A DNA stretch of 64,000 nucleotides, taken from JAGIBJ01 sp032119795. GTDB lineage: Bacteria > Actinomycetota > Thermoleophilia > Solirubrobacterales > Solirubrobacteraceae. A program made the position numbers and the translations under genes. The stretch is from positions 1 through 64,000 of the forward strand of contig JAUMFO010000016.1 of NCBI GenBank assembly GCA_032119795.1, given 5' to 3'. Within the stretch, counting starts at the first letter, position 1; every line of letters begins with the position of its first letter. Shown here piece by piece: positions 24,841 through 34,675 of this stretch. The notes beneath the pieces were generated by a model, which saw only the letters and a program-made list of their open reading frames with translations, had not been told where the DNA came from and searched no databases.

Positions 24841-25812
24841 GATCCAGTCGCGGCGCTTGAAGACGATGTAGAGCGTGAGCGCCATGACGACCATCAGGCC
24901 CAGCGCAAACGGATAGCCGAGCTGCCAGTGCAGCTCCGGCATGTCCTTGAAGTTCATCCCGTAGATGCCGCCGATCAAGGTCGGCGTGAAGAGGATCGCC
25001 GCCCAGGCGGAGATCTTCTTCGTCTGATCGGCCTGCGCAATGCTGACCTCCGAGAGCCGCTTGGTCTCCAGCGCGAGGTTCACGTTGAGCACATTCTCCA
25101 GCAGCGCGCGGAACCCGGACGCTCGATCGGCGGCGTGCAGCGCCTTCTCCTCGGCGTCGCGAACGAACCGGTGCTCGTCGACCGGAAGCTCTTTGCGGCG
25201 GGTCAAGTCGGCCAGGAGGAACGCCAGCGGATCGGTCGCGCGCTGGAACGAGATCACCTCGCGCAGAAGCTCGTAGATCCGGCGGAGCGGGTCGGCCTCC
25301 GAGCGGAACACCTCGTCCTCGATCTCATCGATGTCGTTCTCCAGGCCGAGCATCACCGGCTCGTAGCCGTCGACGACCGCCATCACCGCGGCGTGCATGA
25401 TCGCGTTGGGCCCCTTCGTGAGCCGATCGGGCTTGCTGCAGATCTTCACCACGAAGTCTTCCAGCGGGAAGATGCCGCAGCGCCCAAGCAGCACGACGTA
25501 GTCCGGCCCGATGATGAGCTGCAGCTCGCCGAACTGCACCTCTTCGGTCTTGTCGATGTAGCGCGCCGGACGCATGATCAGGAAGCGCGTGTCGCCGAAG
25601 CGATCCATGCGGGCGCGGACATGCCGGTCGTGGGCGCGAGAGACGGCGCGCGGATCGATCTCCAGCTCGCGGCCGATCTCGTCGATCTGCTGGATCGACG
25701 GGCGCGGCACCGAGTAGATCCGAAGGTCTGGGCGCTCCGCCGAATCGGGCAAGAGCGGCATCCCGTCCTTGAAGAACGAGCGGGTGATCTCGCCGTGCCA
25801 GTGCTCCCCCAT
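24838..25812 (-). CDS. corA: CorA-family magnesium/cobalt transporter
   Basis: 324 residues. Large N-terminal cytoplasmic domain, then two C-terminal helices; the first ends in the selectivity motif GMN (IYGMNFKDMPE). The last residues KRRDWI form the basic tail typical of CorA. Functions as a homopentameric channel for Mg2+ or Co2+. Divergent from the ABC exporter with 40 nt between. Confidence 0.95.
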   Translation of the reverse strand: MGEHWHGEITRSFFKDGMPLLPDSAERPDLRIYSVPRPSIQQIDEIGRELEIDPRAVSRAHDRHVRARMDRFGDTRFLIMRPARYIDKTEEVQFGELQLIIGPDYVVLLGRCGIFPLEDFVVKICSKPDRLTKGPNAIMHAAVMAVVDGYEPVMLGLENDIDEIEDEVFRSEADPLRRIYELLREVISFQRATDPLAFLLADLTRRKELPVDEHRFVRDAEEKALHAADRASGFRALLENVLNVNLALETKRLSEVSIAQADQTKKISAWAAILFTPTLIGGIYGMNFKDMPELHWQLGYPFALGLMVVMALTLYIVFKRRDWI

Positions 25813-25852
25813 CCCCGCGAGCTTACGCGCCCCCTAGGCTGATGGATCCCCG

Positions 25853-27664
25853 ATGCCCCGAAGTCGCCCCAAACGCCCCGCGCATGATCCCGTCGACGGG
25901 TGGCGCATCGTCCGGCTCTTCGCCCCACACAAGGGCAAGATCGCCGTCGTCGCCGGACTGATCGGCGTCTCGGCCCTCGTTGGCCTCGCCCAGCCGTTCC
26001 TGATCCGGGAACTCATCGACGTCGCACTGCCGGAGAACGACACCCGCCTGCTGACCTACCTCGTGCTCGGCATGGTCGGCGCGGCGCTGCTGGGCTCCGT
26101 CATCGACGTGCGCCAGTCGTACCTGAGCAACGTCGTCGGCCAGCGCGTGATGCATGGGCTGCGCGCCGCCGTCTACGACCACCTGCAGAAGATGTCGCTG
26201 GCGTTCTTCACGCGCACGCGCGGCGGCGAGGTGCAGTCGCGGATCTCCAACGACATCGGCTCGATGCAGGGCGTCGTCACGCAGACCGTCACCTCGCTCG
26301 TCGGGGCGCTCACAACCGTCGTCGCCACCCTCGTGGCGATGCTCGCCCTCGACTGGCGCCTCGCCCTCGCCACGCTCACCGTCGTGCCGTTCTTCGTCTG
26401 GCTCTCCCGAACCGTCGGTGATCAGCGTCGCCGCATCACCACCGAGCGCCAGAAGCGCCTGGCAGACATGTCGGCGATGGTCGAGGAGACGCTCTCGATC
26501 GGCGGGATCGTCCTGGGCCGGACGATGGGCCGCAGCCTGGATCTGCGCGGCGAGTTCTCCGCCACCTCGAGCGACGTCGCCGACTTGGAAGTCCGCGCGG
26601 CAATGGCCGGCCGCTGGCGGATGGCGTCGGTGCAGCTGGCATTCGCGGCGATGCCAGCCCTCGTGTATTGGATCGCCGGCTACGCCAACGCGCAGGGCTC
26701 GGGGTTCGTCACGGTCGGCACGCTCGTGGCCTTCACCACGCTGCAGACGCGCCTGCTCATGCCGATGATCACGCTGCTGCGGCTCGGGGTGCAGCTGCAG
26801 AGTTCGCTCGCCCTCTTCACGCGCGTCTTCGACTACCTCGACACGCCCGTCGACCTGATCGAGCCCGACCAGCCGGTCCACGTGGATCCGCAGACGGTGC
26901 GCGGGGAGGTACGACTGCAGGACGTCTCCTTCGAATACGACGAGCGCTCCGGCGCCGTTCTCGATCACGTCGACCTGACGGCCGCCCCCGGCACGACCCT
27001 CGCGATCGTTGGCGCCACCGGCTCCGGCAAGACCACCCTCGGCTACCTGGCCGCGCGGCTCTACGACCCGACCGGCGGGCGCGTGCTGATCGACGGCTAC
27101 GACCTGCGGGAGCTCTCCGCAGCGACCCGCTCCGAGCTCGTCGGCGTGGTCTCCCAAGAGACGCACCTGCTGCATGCGACCGTCGCCGAGAACCTGCGCT
27201 TCGCCAAGCCCGGCGCGACCGACGAAGAGGTGCGCGCCGCGGCCCGTGCTGCGCAGATCGACGACCTGCTGATGAGCCTGCCGGATGGCTACGACACGAT
27301 CGTCGGCGAGCGCGGCTACCGCTTCTCCGGCGGCGAGCGCCAGCGCCTGGCGATCGCCCGGATCGTGCTGCGCGACCCGCCCGTCCTCATCCTCGACGAG
27401 GCCACGAGCGCCTTGGATACGAAGACCGAACTCGCCGTGCAGGTAGCGCTCGACGCGCTCTCGGCGGGCCGCACCACGATCGCGATCGCCCACCGGCTCT
27501 CAACGATCTCAGACGCCGACCAGATCGCCGTGCTCGATCATGGCCAGGTGGTGGAACTCGGCAGCCACGACGAACTCGTCGCCGCAGGCGGAGCCTATGC
27601 CGCACTGTTGGCCGCCAGTCGGCGCGAGGCCGCCGACGGCGCCGAGGCCGAACCGGCGCTCTGA
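25853..27664 (+). CDS. ABC exporter (fused membrane and ATPase domains)
   Basis: 603 residues. Membrane domain 20-335 with six helices; ATPase domain 350-590 with Walker A GATGSGKT, signature FSGGERQRLAIAR, Walker B VLILDEATSALD and H-loop IAIAHRLST. Works as a dimer; the single-polypeptide half-transporter form is typical of lipid, peptide or multidrug exporters. Substrate not predictable. The next gene begins 27 nt after its stop. Confidence 0.93.
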   Translation: MPRSRPKRPAHDPVDGWRIVRLFAPHKGKIAVVAGLIGVSALVGLAQPFLIRELIDVALPENDTRLLTYLVLGMVGAALLGSVIDVRQSYLSNVVGQRVMHGLRAAVYDHLQKMSLAFFTRTRGGEVQSRISNDIGSMQGVVTQTVTSLVGALTTVVATLVAMLALDWRLALATLTVVPFFVWLSRTVGDQRRRITTERQKRLADMSAMVEETLSIGGIVLGRTMGRSLDLRGEFSATSSDVADLEVRAAMAGRWRMASVQLAFAAMPALVYWIAGYANAQGSGFVTVGTLVAFTTLQTRLLMPMITLLRLGVQLQSSLALFTRVFDYLDTPVDLIEPDQPVHVDPQTVRGEVRLQDVSFEYDERSGAVLDHVDLTAAPGTTLAIVGATGSGKTTLGYLAARLYDPTGGRVLIDGYDLRELSAATRSELVGVVSQETHLLHATVAENLRFAKPGATDEEVRAAARAAQIDDLLMSLPDGYDTIVGERGYRFSGGERQRLAIARIVLRDPPVLILDEATSALDTKTELAVQVALDALSAGRTTIAIAHRLSTISDADQIAVLDHGQVVELGSHDELVAAGGAYAALLAASRREAADGAEAEPAL

Positions 27665-27691
27665 GCTGGCCCGGAGGCTAGCGTCGGTGCC

Positions 27692-28663
27692 ATGACCGGC
27701 GGCCTTCGATCGATCCTCTCCGGGGTGTTCCTGGCGGTCGCCACCGTGGCCGCGGTCGCCGCAATCTGGTGCGTCTGGGCCCAGCGCCAGCTGCTCGACA
27801 CGCCGGCGTTTACCGCGCGATCGGTCGAGGTGATCCAGGATCCCGCCGTCCGCGAGGTGACGGCCGCGTTCCTCGCCGACCAGTTCGTCGACCAGCGCGG
27901 CGAACTCAGCGCCGCGGCCAGCCAGCTGCCCGGCGGCCTGGCCAGCGCCGCGCAGGCCGCGCTCTCGATCGGGCAAGACGAGGCCGAGCGCACCGCCCTG
28001 GCCGCACTGCAATCAGGCCGATTCGACGTGCTCTGGGCGGGCGCGACCCAGACGGCCCACACCCAGTTCGTGGACTGGCTCGGCGGCGACCTTGCCACCG
28101 GCGACGCCGTCGAGCTGGAGCTGCAGCCGCTGCTCACGCAGCTCGCACGTGACGTCGGCGTCCCCGACGACGTGATCGCTGCGGGCGCCGACGTGACCGA
28201 CGCCCGCGTGGAGATCATCGAGGCGGGGCAGTACGACCAGACCCGCCGCTACGCCACCAGCTTGGAGCGCGGGACCACCCTCATGGCGCCACTCGCGATC
28301 ATCGCGGCGCTCCTCTCGATCCTCTGCGCGCGCAACCGGCGGTGGGCCGTCGTGCGCGTCGGAGCGGGCGCGACCCTCGCCGGCGTGGTCACCGCGCTCT
28401 CGGCTGCCTGGATCGGCGACCAGTTCATCGCCTCGATGACGACCGACGGCGCGGCCCCTGCCGTGGCCGAAGCCGTCTGGGCGAGCCTGCAGCCCCCGCT
28501 GACCCAGCTGGCCTGGATCATCGCCGTCGGCGGGGCGGGGCTTGCGCTGCTCGCGGTGGTCGTCTGGCCGCGTGGGGCGGCCCCACGCGGCGAGCAGCCA
28601 GACGGCTCGTCCGTGCGCCTGAGCCCGCGCGAGCCACGCCCACCCCACGCGCGAGTCGGTTAG
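27692..28663 (+). CDS. Hypothetical membrane protein
   Basis: 323 residues. One N-terminal membrane helix (about 8-28), an extracytoplasmic helical region of about 170 residues beginning RQLLDTPAFTARSVEVIQDPAVREV, then three helices near 195-212, 222-240 and 275-295 and a Pro/Arg tail. This layout, with its LLDTP/VIQDPAV segment, is recurrent in actinobacterial membrane proteins of unknown role. Probably co-transcribed with the ABC exporter. Ends overlapping the convergent gene by 4 nt. Confidence 0.75.
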   Translation: MTGGLRSILSGVFLAVATVAAVAAIWCVWAQRQLLDTPAFTARSVEVIQDPAVREVTAAFLADQFVDQRGELSAAASQLPGGLASAAQAALSIGQDEAERTALAALQSGRFDVLWAGATQTAHTQFVDWLGGDLATGDAVELELQPLLTQLARDVGVPDDVIAAGADVTDARVEIIEAGQYDQTRRYATSLERGTTLMAPLAIIAALLSILCARNRRWAVVRVGAGATLAGVVTALSAAWIGDQFIASMTTDGAAPAVAEAVWASLQPPLTQLAWIIAVGGAGLALLAVVVWPRGAAPRGEQPDGSSVRLSPREPRPPHARVG

Positions 28664-30090
28664 CGACGCACGGTGAGCTTGGTGGTCCGCGTGACCGCCT
28701 TCCCAGTCTTGGGCGTAAAGCGCGTCCGCACGGTGAACGTGACCGACTTCGCCTTCGCCAGCGACCGACGCGCCGCCTTCGTGAACACGGCCCGCAGGGT
28801 CTTCGTTCCGGCCGCCGTCACCTTCGACTTCGCCGAGCCAACCGTCTTGCCCTTGGCCTTCACCGACACCGTCAGCGCCCCAGGCGCCTCGACCTGCACG
28901 GTCAGGGGGAGGCCTTTCGAGAGCACCGTCGCCAGCTTGAGCGGCGCTGGGGGCGAGCCGCCGCCGACGACAACCCCGCCGCCGCCTGGGCCGCCTGCGC
29001 CGCCGCCGCCCGAAGCGCCGCCGCCCGAGCCAGCGTCACCGGTGCCTCCCCCGGTATCGCCGCCCGGCAGCGTCCGAGCCGGTGGCACGTCGGCGGGACC
29101 AAACGACGGACTCTGGCCGCCAGGAATCAGCAGCCGCGGCTCGTCGGTGGGCGTTCCACAGTCACCGAACGTGGCGCCGAACTCAGGAATCGCAACGGTG
29201 TTGATGCCAGCGCCGTCGCTGTAGGCCAACGTCGCGCCGCTGGGCGACCACGACACCTGCTCGAACTTGCCGCCCTGCGGCCCGTTGATCTCGTAGGCGC
29301 ACTGGGTGGGGTAGTTTGGAGCGCCGCCGTTCACCGGCAGCCCTTGCACGTAGGCGAACCAGATCCGGTCGTCGTTCTCGCCGACCACTCCCGCCAGCTT
29401 CTTCTGCGAGCGCGTCAGGTCGGCGTCCTTCCAGCCCTTGGCGGCAGGCTGCGAGAACCACCGCGTAAAGCCGGTTTTCTCGTCTGGCTTGCCGGGCTCG
29501 TTCATGATCAGATCCTCGTTCGGCGCCACCGAGGCATCGGACTGAAACGTGCGGTCGTTGCCGACCCAAAACGGGTGGATCCAGCCGGACTGGCGCCGCA
29601 TGCCCGGCTCGTCCCACGAGGTCAGGCGCGTCGGGTGGGTGTACGCCGTGCCTTGATAGAGGCGTTTGAGGTAGCACCCGTTGCTGGGATTGCAGTACGG
29701 GTCCTCGCCCACCCACCGGTAGAAGTAGGTGTAGGCGATGGTCTTGCCGTCGGGCGAGATCACCGGGTCAAACGGGCCCTGGAACTGCTTCGTGGGATCG
29801 GCCCCGGTAGACACCGGGGTCTGCACGTCGGCCAAGACCGTCCCCGCCCGGTCGAGGTAGGCGATCCGGTCACCGTGCAAAGCGGCAAGGTGGCCGTCGT
29901 CGGACTGGCTCACCGCGGTGTAGCCACCGCCGTTGGTGACTTGGTACTGGCGGGCGCCGTCGGCGGTAGACAGCCAGACGCTGCCGTCCTTGACGTAGGC
30001 AATGGAGTCGGCCGCCGCGGGCGACGCACCAACGAGCGAGAGGGCCGTGGCGGCCGCGGCCAGCAGGGCAAAGCGAGAAGGGGTTGGCAT
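28660..30090 (-). CDS. Secreted beta-propeller-like protein (TolB/WD40 type)
   Basis: 476 residues from ATG 30090; signal peptide ends near ASPAAA-DSIAY. Repeated blades such as DSIAYVKDGSVWLSTADG, DPVISPDGKTIAYTY and QVSWSPSGATLAYSDG give a propeller with S-PDG-x-x-IAY motifs. A Gly-rich linker (about 345-385) leads to a C-terminal beta-sandwich-like domain with Lys-rich strands. Four cysteines suggest oxidised disulphides outside the cell. No enzyme residues recognised. Confidence 0.75.
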   Translation of the reverse strand: MPTPSRFALLAAAATALSLVGASPAAADSIAYVKDGSVWLSTADGARQYQVTNGGGYTAVSQSDDGHLAALHGDRIAYLDRAGTVLADVQTPVSTGADPTKQFQGPFDPVISPDGKTIAYTYFYRWVGEDPYCNPSNGCYLKRLYQGTAYTHPTRLTSWDEPGMRRQSGWIHPFWVGNDRTFQSDASVAPNEDLIMNEPGKPDEKTGFTRWFSQPAAKGWKDADLTRSQKKLAGVVGENDDRIWFAYVQGLPVNGGAPNYPTQCAYEINGPQGGKFEQVSWSPSGATLAYSDGAGINTVAIPEFGATFGDCGTPTDEPRLLIPGGQSPSFGPADVPPARTLPGGDTGGGTGDAGSGGGASGGGGAGGPGGGGVVVGGGSPPAPLKLATVLSKGLPLTVQVEAPGALTVSVKAKGKTVGSAKSKVTAAGTKTLRAVFTKAARRSLAKAKSVTFTVRTRFTPKTGKAVTRTTKLTVRR

Positions 30091-30171
30091 GGATTCCAAA
30101 TTGCCGGCGACCCCCGCCCCGCACATCGGGGCACCACCCCAACCTGGGCCCCACGCTTTGCGTGCCGACCC

Positions 30172-32973
30172 CTACGGCGCCGCGGCGGTGCCGAGCGCCT
30201 TCGGGAGCTCTCCGCGGGTGCGGATGCCAAGCTTTCCGTAGGCCTTGCCGAGGTGGACCTCGACGGTCTTGCGGGTCACCCAGAGCGACTCGGCGATCTC
30301 CCGGTTCGTGCGGCCCTCGGCGGCAAGATCGGCGACGCGGCGCTCACTGGGGGTGAGCGAGGCCACGCCGCTCAGTGCGCTGCGTCGCGGCCGCGCACCC
30401 GACGCCGCCAGCTCGTCGCGAGCCAACCGCTCCAGCAAGGGCGCCTCGCAGGCTTCAGCGAGCTCGAGCGCGCGCCGCAGGTGATCGCGGGCCTCCACGC
30501 GGGCACCCTCCACGCGCAGCATCCGGCCGAGATCGTGCAGCGCCCACCCGTGCTCGAGGCGCATCGGCGAGGCGGCCGTCACCGCAGCAGCCTCGCGCAA
30601 CACCGCGGTGCCGCCCGCGCCGGCGCGAAGCCGGCCGAGCACCCGCAGGCCCGCGCCGAGCGCGCCGGGCGTGCCTGCCTCGCGAGCGGCGGCGATCGCA
30701 TGCTCGGCGAGCGCCTGGGCTGCTTCGCCGTCGGCAAGCAGCGGCGCCAGCCGCAGCCGCGCGCGTGACTTCAGCGGCGCCCGCCACCCGCGCCGCTCCA
30801 ACTGGACGATAGCCCGACGAAGATCAGCCTCCGCTTCTGCTCGCCGGCCCTGGCCGGCCCGCAGCAGCGCCCGGACAGACAACAGGTCGGTGCCGATGAT
30901 CGTCTCGTCGAGCAGCGGCGACTCGGGGATCTCGTCGATGACGGCCATCGCCTCGGCCGCTCGGTCCTGCTCGACCAAAATCTCCGCCAGCACGATCTGC
31001 GCCGACTGGCGTGGCAGCACGACGTTCAACTGATCGGCCGCAGCGAGCGCCGTCCGTGCGAACCCCTCGGCCTTCGCGATCGAGCCAAACATCAGATGCC
31101 AGAACGCCCGTGCGTGGTTGGCATAGAGCACGCCCATGAACGAGCCCAGCCGCTCCACGATCGCGTCGCCCTGCGCCAAGAGCTGCTCGGCAAGATCGGG
31201 CTGCTCGGCGTGTCGGAGCGTGAGGATCAGCAGGTGGAACGTCGGGCTTGTCGGCCCGATCACGCCCATCAACCGGCCGTCGGCGAGGGCGCGATGCACG
31301 TACGCCATCGTCTCGTCGACGGGACCTCCGCGGTAGGCCATGTCTTGCGCCAAGTGGACGAGCATCGCCGGCGAGGCCGCTGGATCCTCACGACCGGCGC
31401 GCAGAAGACCCATCCGGCGTTCGGCCAACGAAGCGATGTAGGCGGTCACGTCGAGCTGGCCCGACTCCAGTCGCAGGAGAAGATCCGGATCGCCCGCGCA
31501 GGCCCTGGCCGCCTCGAGTTCATCAAGCGCGGCGACCGGGTTGGTCGTGATCAGCCGCGCTGCGCGGGATTGGTGGGCGCGAGCGGCGAGATCGCCAGAC
31601 AATCCCTCCTTCAGCGCGAGGTCGAGCCGCGCCAGCGCCGCGGGGTCGCCCGTCTGCTCCTCAAGCTCGCCGAGTTCCAAGAGCAGCACGGGGCGCTCGG
31701 CCGTCGGCGCGGGCTCCTCGAGCGCCCGACGCAACAGCGGAACCGCAGACTCCGGGGCTCCCTCTGCAACCGCGCTCTCCGCCGCGCGGCGCAGCACACC
31801 GACCACCGCCGGGTCAGCCGCTGGCGGCACCGCCAAGAGATGGACGGCGAGTTCCTCAGGGCGCGCGCCGGCCTGGCGCAACCGCGACGCCGCACGGGCG
31901 TGCAGATCTGCTTGGGCGGCCGGAGCTCCGCCGCGCGACACGGCTGCGCGCACCAGCGGGTGGGTGAACGCCAGCGACGCCGGCTGCAAGATCGCCGCAG
32001 CCGCAAGGATGTCGAGGGCAGCCCGCACCTCGTCGGCGCCCAGCTGCGTCACCGCGGCGAGGTCGTCCAGGGTGCGCCGGTCGCCGAGCACCGCTGCGGC
32101 CTCGGCCACCAGCTTCGCGTCGTCGCCAAGTGCACGAAGCCGCCGCTGCAACCCAGCGACGACGGTCCCGCCGGTGAGATCCTCCAACTGGCCGGCTTCC
32201 GCTGCCGTCCCGGCCATCCCTCGACCGGCCGCCTCCCGCGCCGTCGACTCCACGAGCAGCGGGTTGCCACCCGTTGCCGTGAGGACTCCACCAACGAATT
32301 CGGGGGCCGGGGCATCGGGAAGCCAACGCTCCAGCAGCGCCGCGACACCATCAGAGTGGAGCGGGCCAAGCACGAGGTGCCGGTCGCCAGCCGCCGCTGC
32401 CAGCAGATCCAGGAGTTCCTGATCTGCGCCTGGTTCGCCCGGTCGCGACGTGGCCACGATCAGCAACGGGACGCCTTCCAGACGGCGACTCAAGTACTCC
32501 AAGAATCGCAGCGACGCCCGGTCGCCCCAATGGAGATCGTCGACGAGGAGCGCCGCGGGGTGTTCGTCAGCCAGGTTTGCGCACAGCCAGTAGAGCCCGT
32601 GGAGGACGGCATGGGCCGGCTCGATCCCCGCGGACTCCGCCAGATCGAACACCACCTCGGCATGGGCGGCAGCGCCCGCAAGCAACTCGGCGCGACGAAC
32701 CGGGTCGGCCGACAGGACCTCGGCCTCAAGCAGCTGGTGCACGAGTCCGTAGGCAAACACGCGATCGAGTTCGGAGGCGACCGCGACGTGGATGCGAAGG
32801 CCCCGCTCCTCAGCCAGCACGCGCGTCTCTCGAAGCAGGGCCGTCTTGCCGATCCCGGCCGGTCCGTCGAGGAGCACGAGGGCGCCGTCGCCAGCGGCCG
32901 CCCGGTCGATCGCGCCGCCGATCGCGCGGAGTTCAGCCTCGCGCTGGAGGAGGTCGGCGGGAGGAGCAGGCAC
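30172..32973 (-). CDS. Large LuxR-family ATP-binding regulator (LAL type)
   Basis: 933 residues. N-terminal AAA/NTPase with Walker A GPAGIGKT (37-44) and Walker B ALLVDDLHWGD, a long TPR-like helical middle, and a C-terminal LuxR helix-turn-helix (SLTPSERRVADLAAEGRTNRE, then VEVHLGKAYGKLGIRTR, about 868-920). Such proteins integrate a signal with ATP binding and activate local operons. Target genes not evident; the next gene upstream is a MerR/GAF regulator on the same strand. Confidence 0.92.
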   Translation of the reverse strand: MPAPPADLLQREAELRAIGGAIDRAAAGDGALVLLDGPAGIGKTALLRETRVLAEERGLRIHVAVASELDRVFAYGLVHQLLEAEVLSADPVRRAELLAGAAAHAEVVFDLAESAGIEPAHAVLHGLYWLCANLADEHPAALLVDDLHWGDRASLRFLEYLSRRLEGVPLLIVATSRPGEPGADQELLDLLAAAAGDRHLVLGPLHSDGVAALLERWLPDAPAPEFVGGVLTATGGNPLLVESTAREAAGRGMAGTAAEAGQLEDLTGGTVVAGLQRRLRALGDDAKLVAEAAAVLGDRRTLDDLAAVTQLGADEVRAALDILAAAAILQPASLAFTHPLVRAAVSRGGAPAAQADLHARAASRLRQAGARPEELAVHLLAVPPAADPAVVGVLRRAAESAVAEGAPESAVPLLRRALEEPAPTAERPVLLLELGELEEQTGDPAALARLDLALKEGLSGDLAARAHQSRAARLITTNPVAALDELEAARACAGDPDLLLRLESGQLDVTAYIASLAERRMGLLRAGREDPAASPAMLVHLAQDMAYRGGPVDETMAYVHRALADGRLMGVIGPTSPTFHLLILTLRHAEQPDLAEQLLAQGDAIVERLGSFMGVLYANHARAFWHLMFGSIAKAEGFARTALAAADQLNVVLPRQSAQIVLAEILVEQDRAAEAMAVIDEIPESPLLDETIIGTDLLSVRALLRAGQGRRAEAEADLRRAIVQLERRGWRAPLKSRARLRLAPLLADGEAAQALAEHAIAAAREAGTPGALGAGLRVLGRLRAGAGGTAVLREAAAVTAASPMRLEHGWALHDLGRMLRVEGARVEARDHLRRALELAEACEAPLLERLARDELAASGARPRRSALSGVASLTPSERRVADLAAEGRTNREIAESLWVTRKTVEVHLGKAYGKLGIRTRGELPKALGTAAAP

Positions 32974-33063
32974 GGTCGGAAGCGATCACGCACGCGTGCG
33001 CTCCTGCGGGGGCCCGGGAGGCGGCGTGCGCCTCGCCAGGCTATCGCCGAGGCCGGAGGAGTT

Positions 33064-33101
33064 CCACGTGAGCGGCGCCCGCTGCGGCGCCGCTCATGTG
33101 G
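33064..33101 (-). terminator. Hairpin terminator after the MerR/GAF regulator
   Basis: CCACGTGAGCGGCGCC (33064-33079) pairs with GGCGCCGCTCATGTGG (33086-33101), 15 Watson-Crick pairs plus one wobble, loop CGCTGC. Located between the stop of the 33119 gene and the start of the LuxR gene. Confidence 0.7.
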
Positions 33102-33118
33102 TCTCCGCCGCGGGCGAT

Positions 33119-34333
33119 CTAGGCCGCGTGCGTGGTGCGGACGGCGTGCGCCGCCGCAGCCGCATGGTGCTCGCGCTGAAGCACGGCGCCGATCGTCGTC
33201 GCGAGGCTCTGAAGGAGCTCGCGGGTCACGTCGGCCAGGGGGAGCTCGTCGGGGAACAGCAGGAACATGCCGCCGATCGCCTCACGCCCCGCGATGATCG
33301 GGACCACGATGGCCTCCGTCCGCGGAGGGACGCCAAGCTGACGCAGCGTGCTTTGGCCGACCCAGTCGACCTCGGCGTCGGCGATGGCGCGGGCCACGTC
33401 GCAGTCGCCCGACAGCGGCAACATCTGCGGAGCGATCGTGCCCCGAACCGACGTCGCCGTGCGCATCTGGCCGCCGTGGAAGGTGGCGAGGAACGCGTCG
33501 GAGCCACCGGTGCCCTTCACCAGCTCGGCGAGGGCACGCTGTGCGCTGGCCAGGCCGGGCTCCTGCTGGAGTGCCTTGCGGGCCTCGCGGGCGGCAGCAC
33601 CCCAGACGGCCGTCTGCTCAACCGCGGAGGCCCCGTGGGCACTCGTGGCGGGCCGTGCGGCCGTGCCCTCTGGCAGCTGCAACAGCACCACGACGGCGTC
33701 GTTGGACATCTCCGCCGGGACGCGCCACGCCACCGAGCGACGCTCAGCGGGGAAGGTGCCGATCCAGTCGGTGTGGGTCACCACGCTCACGTCGGAGCCC
33801 TCACCGATCAGCAAGCGCTGAATTGCGGCGCGGGCCGCGGGGCCGAAGGCCGTCAGGTCGTCGACGAGATCGCTGCCGACCTGAGGCGCCTCGGGTGCGG
33901 CAGTGGTGGCACCGTTGGTCCAGACGACCGTCAGCGGCTCAGGGCCGGTGACGGCGATCGCGGGCGTCGGCGCGTGATCGAGGGCAGCACCCAAGCTGCC
34001 GAGCGACGTCTCCTGCGTGCGGTGCGCCAGCGTGTGCTCGATCGCCTCATGCAGCGGCACGCCTTGGTCGACGGCACGGCTGACGGAGATCACGTGGCGA
34101 ACGTCTTCAGCCGGGTAGCGCCGAACGTTGTTGCGGCAGCGGACCGGCTGCGGGAAGTCGTGGCGACGCTCCCACGTGCGCAGGCGCTCACGCCCGACGC
34201 CGGTAAGGCGGACCATCTCGGCGGCGCTGATCGTCACAACGCCGCCATCTCCCGCGGGTGGATCAGGCACCAGCCTCGGACGGCCCGGGGTACGGGTCTG
34301 TTCAATGGTGTTCAGTTGCGGCACGTGTGACAC
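33119..34333 (-). CDS. MerR-type regulator with C-terminal GAF domain
   Basis: 404 residues, GTG start with AAGAGAGAG upstream. A MerR/CarA-like DNA-binding domain at about 35-105 (ISAAEMVRLTGVGRERLRTWERRHDFPQPVR) carries the W-E-RR-x-x-x-P pattern of the CarA/LitR group. A middle PAS-like part (115-215) and a C-terminal GAF domain (about 240-385) replace the cobalamin-binding domain of CarH. The ligand is unknown. Several palindromes lie 150-220 bp upstream. Confidence 0.85.
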   Translation of the reverse strand: MSHVPQLNTIEQTRTPGRPRLVPDPPAGDGGVVTISAAEMVRLTGVGRERLRTWERRHDFPQPVRCRNNVRRYPAEDVRHVISVSRAVDQGVPLHEAIEHTLAHRTQETSLGSLGAALDHAPTPAIAVTGPEPLTVVWTNGATTAAPEAPQVGSDLVDDLTAFGPAARAAIQRLLIGEGSDVSVVTHTDWIGTFPAERRSVAWRVPAEMSNDAVVVLLQLPEGTAARPATSAHGASAVEQTAVWGAAAREARKALQQEPGLASAQRALAELVKGTGGSDAFLATFHGGQMRTATSVRGTIAPQMLPLSGDCDVARAIADAEVDWVGQSTLRQLGVPPRTEAIVVPIIAGREAIGGMFLLFPDELPLADVTRELLQSLATTIGAVLQREHHAAAAAHAVRTTHAA

Positions 34334-34481
34334 GACGACTCTCTCTTCGATCGTTCAACAGCGGCCCGAAACGACGTGCTCCGCATGCGGGCGACGTCGT
34401 CACAGCTCCTGTGGTGGATCGGAGTGCACCTCCCAACAAGGAGCAGTTCCGATGCGCCGATCGTACCATCGATTCGGCCCC

Positions 34482-34553
34482 CGGAATGAACGTTCCGAGA
34501 ATTGCCACGGCAATCATTCCGCCCTTGCAGCGTAAGGCGGAATGCTATTTCCG
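34482..34553. promoter_or_regulatory. Cluster of palindromes upstream of the MerR/GAF regulator
   Basis: Two copies of CGGAA-N6-TTCCG (34482-34497 and 34538-34553), a perfect ATTGCC-AC-GGCAAT palindrome (34501-34514) and an arm pair CATTCCGCC/GGCGGAATG (34515-34523, 34536-34544). The block is denser in A/T than its surroundings. The two CGGAA sites share arms and N6 spacing, as expected for a dimeric regulator. The rest of the 34334-34675 gap holds nothing I can name. Confidence 0.55.
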
Positions 34554-34675
34554 CTGCAACGACGGGCGCAAACGGTGGTCGGCGCCGGTCACCAGCAGCG
34601 CGGTATCCCGTTCGAAAGAATTCATATCTCAGTACGCCTATAACGGTGTATCTGCCAACTCAGGGCGCGGGCGAG

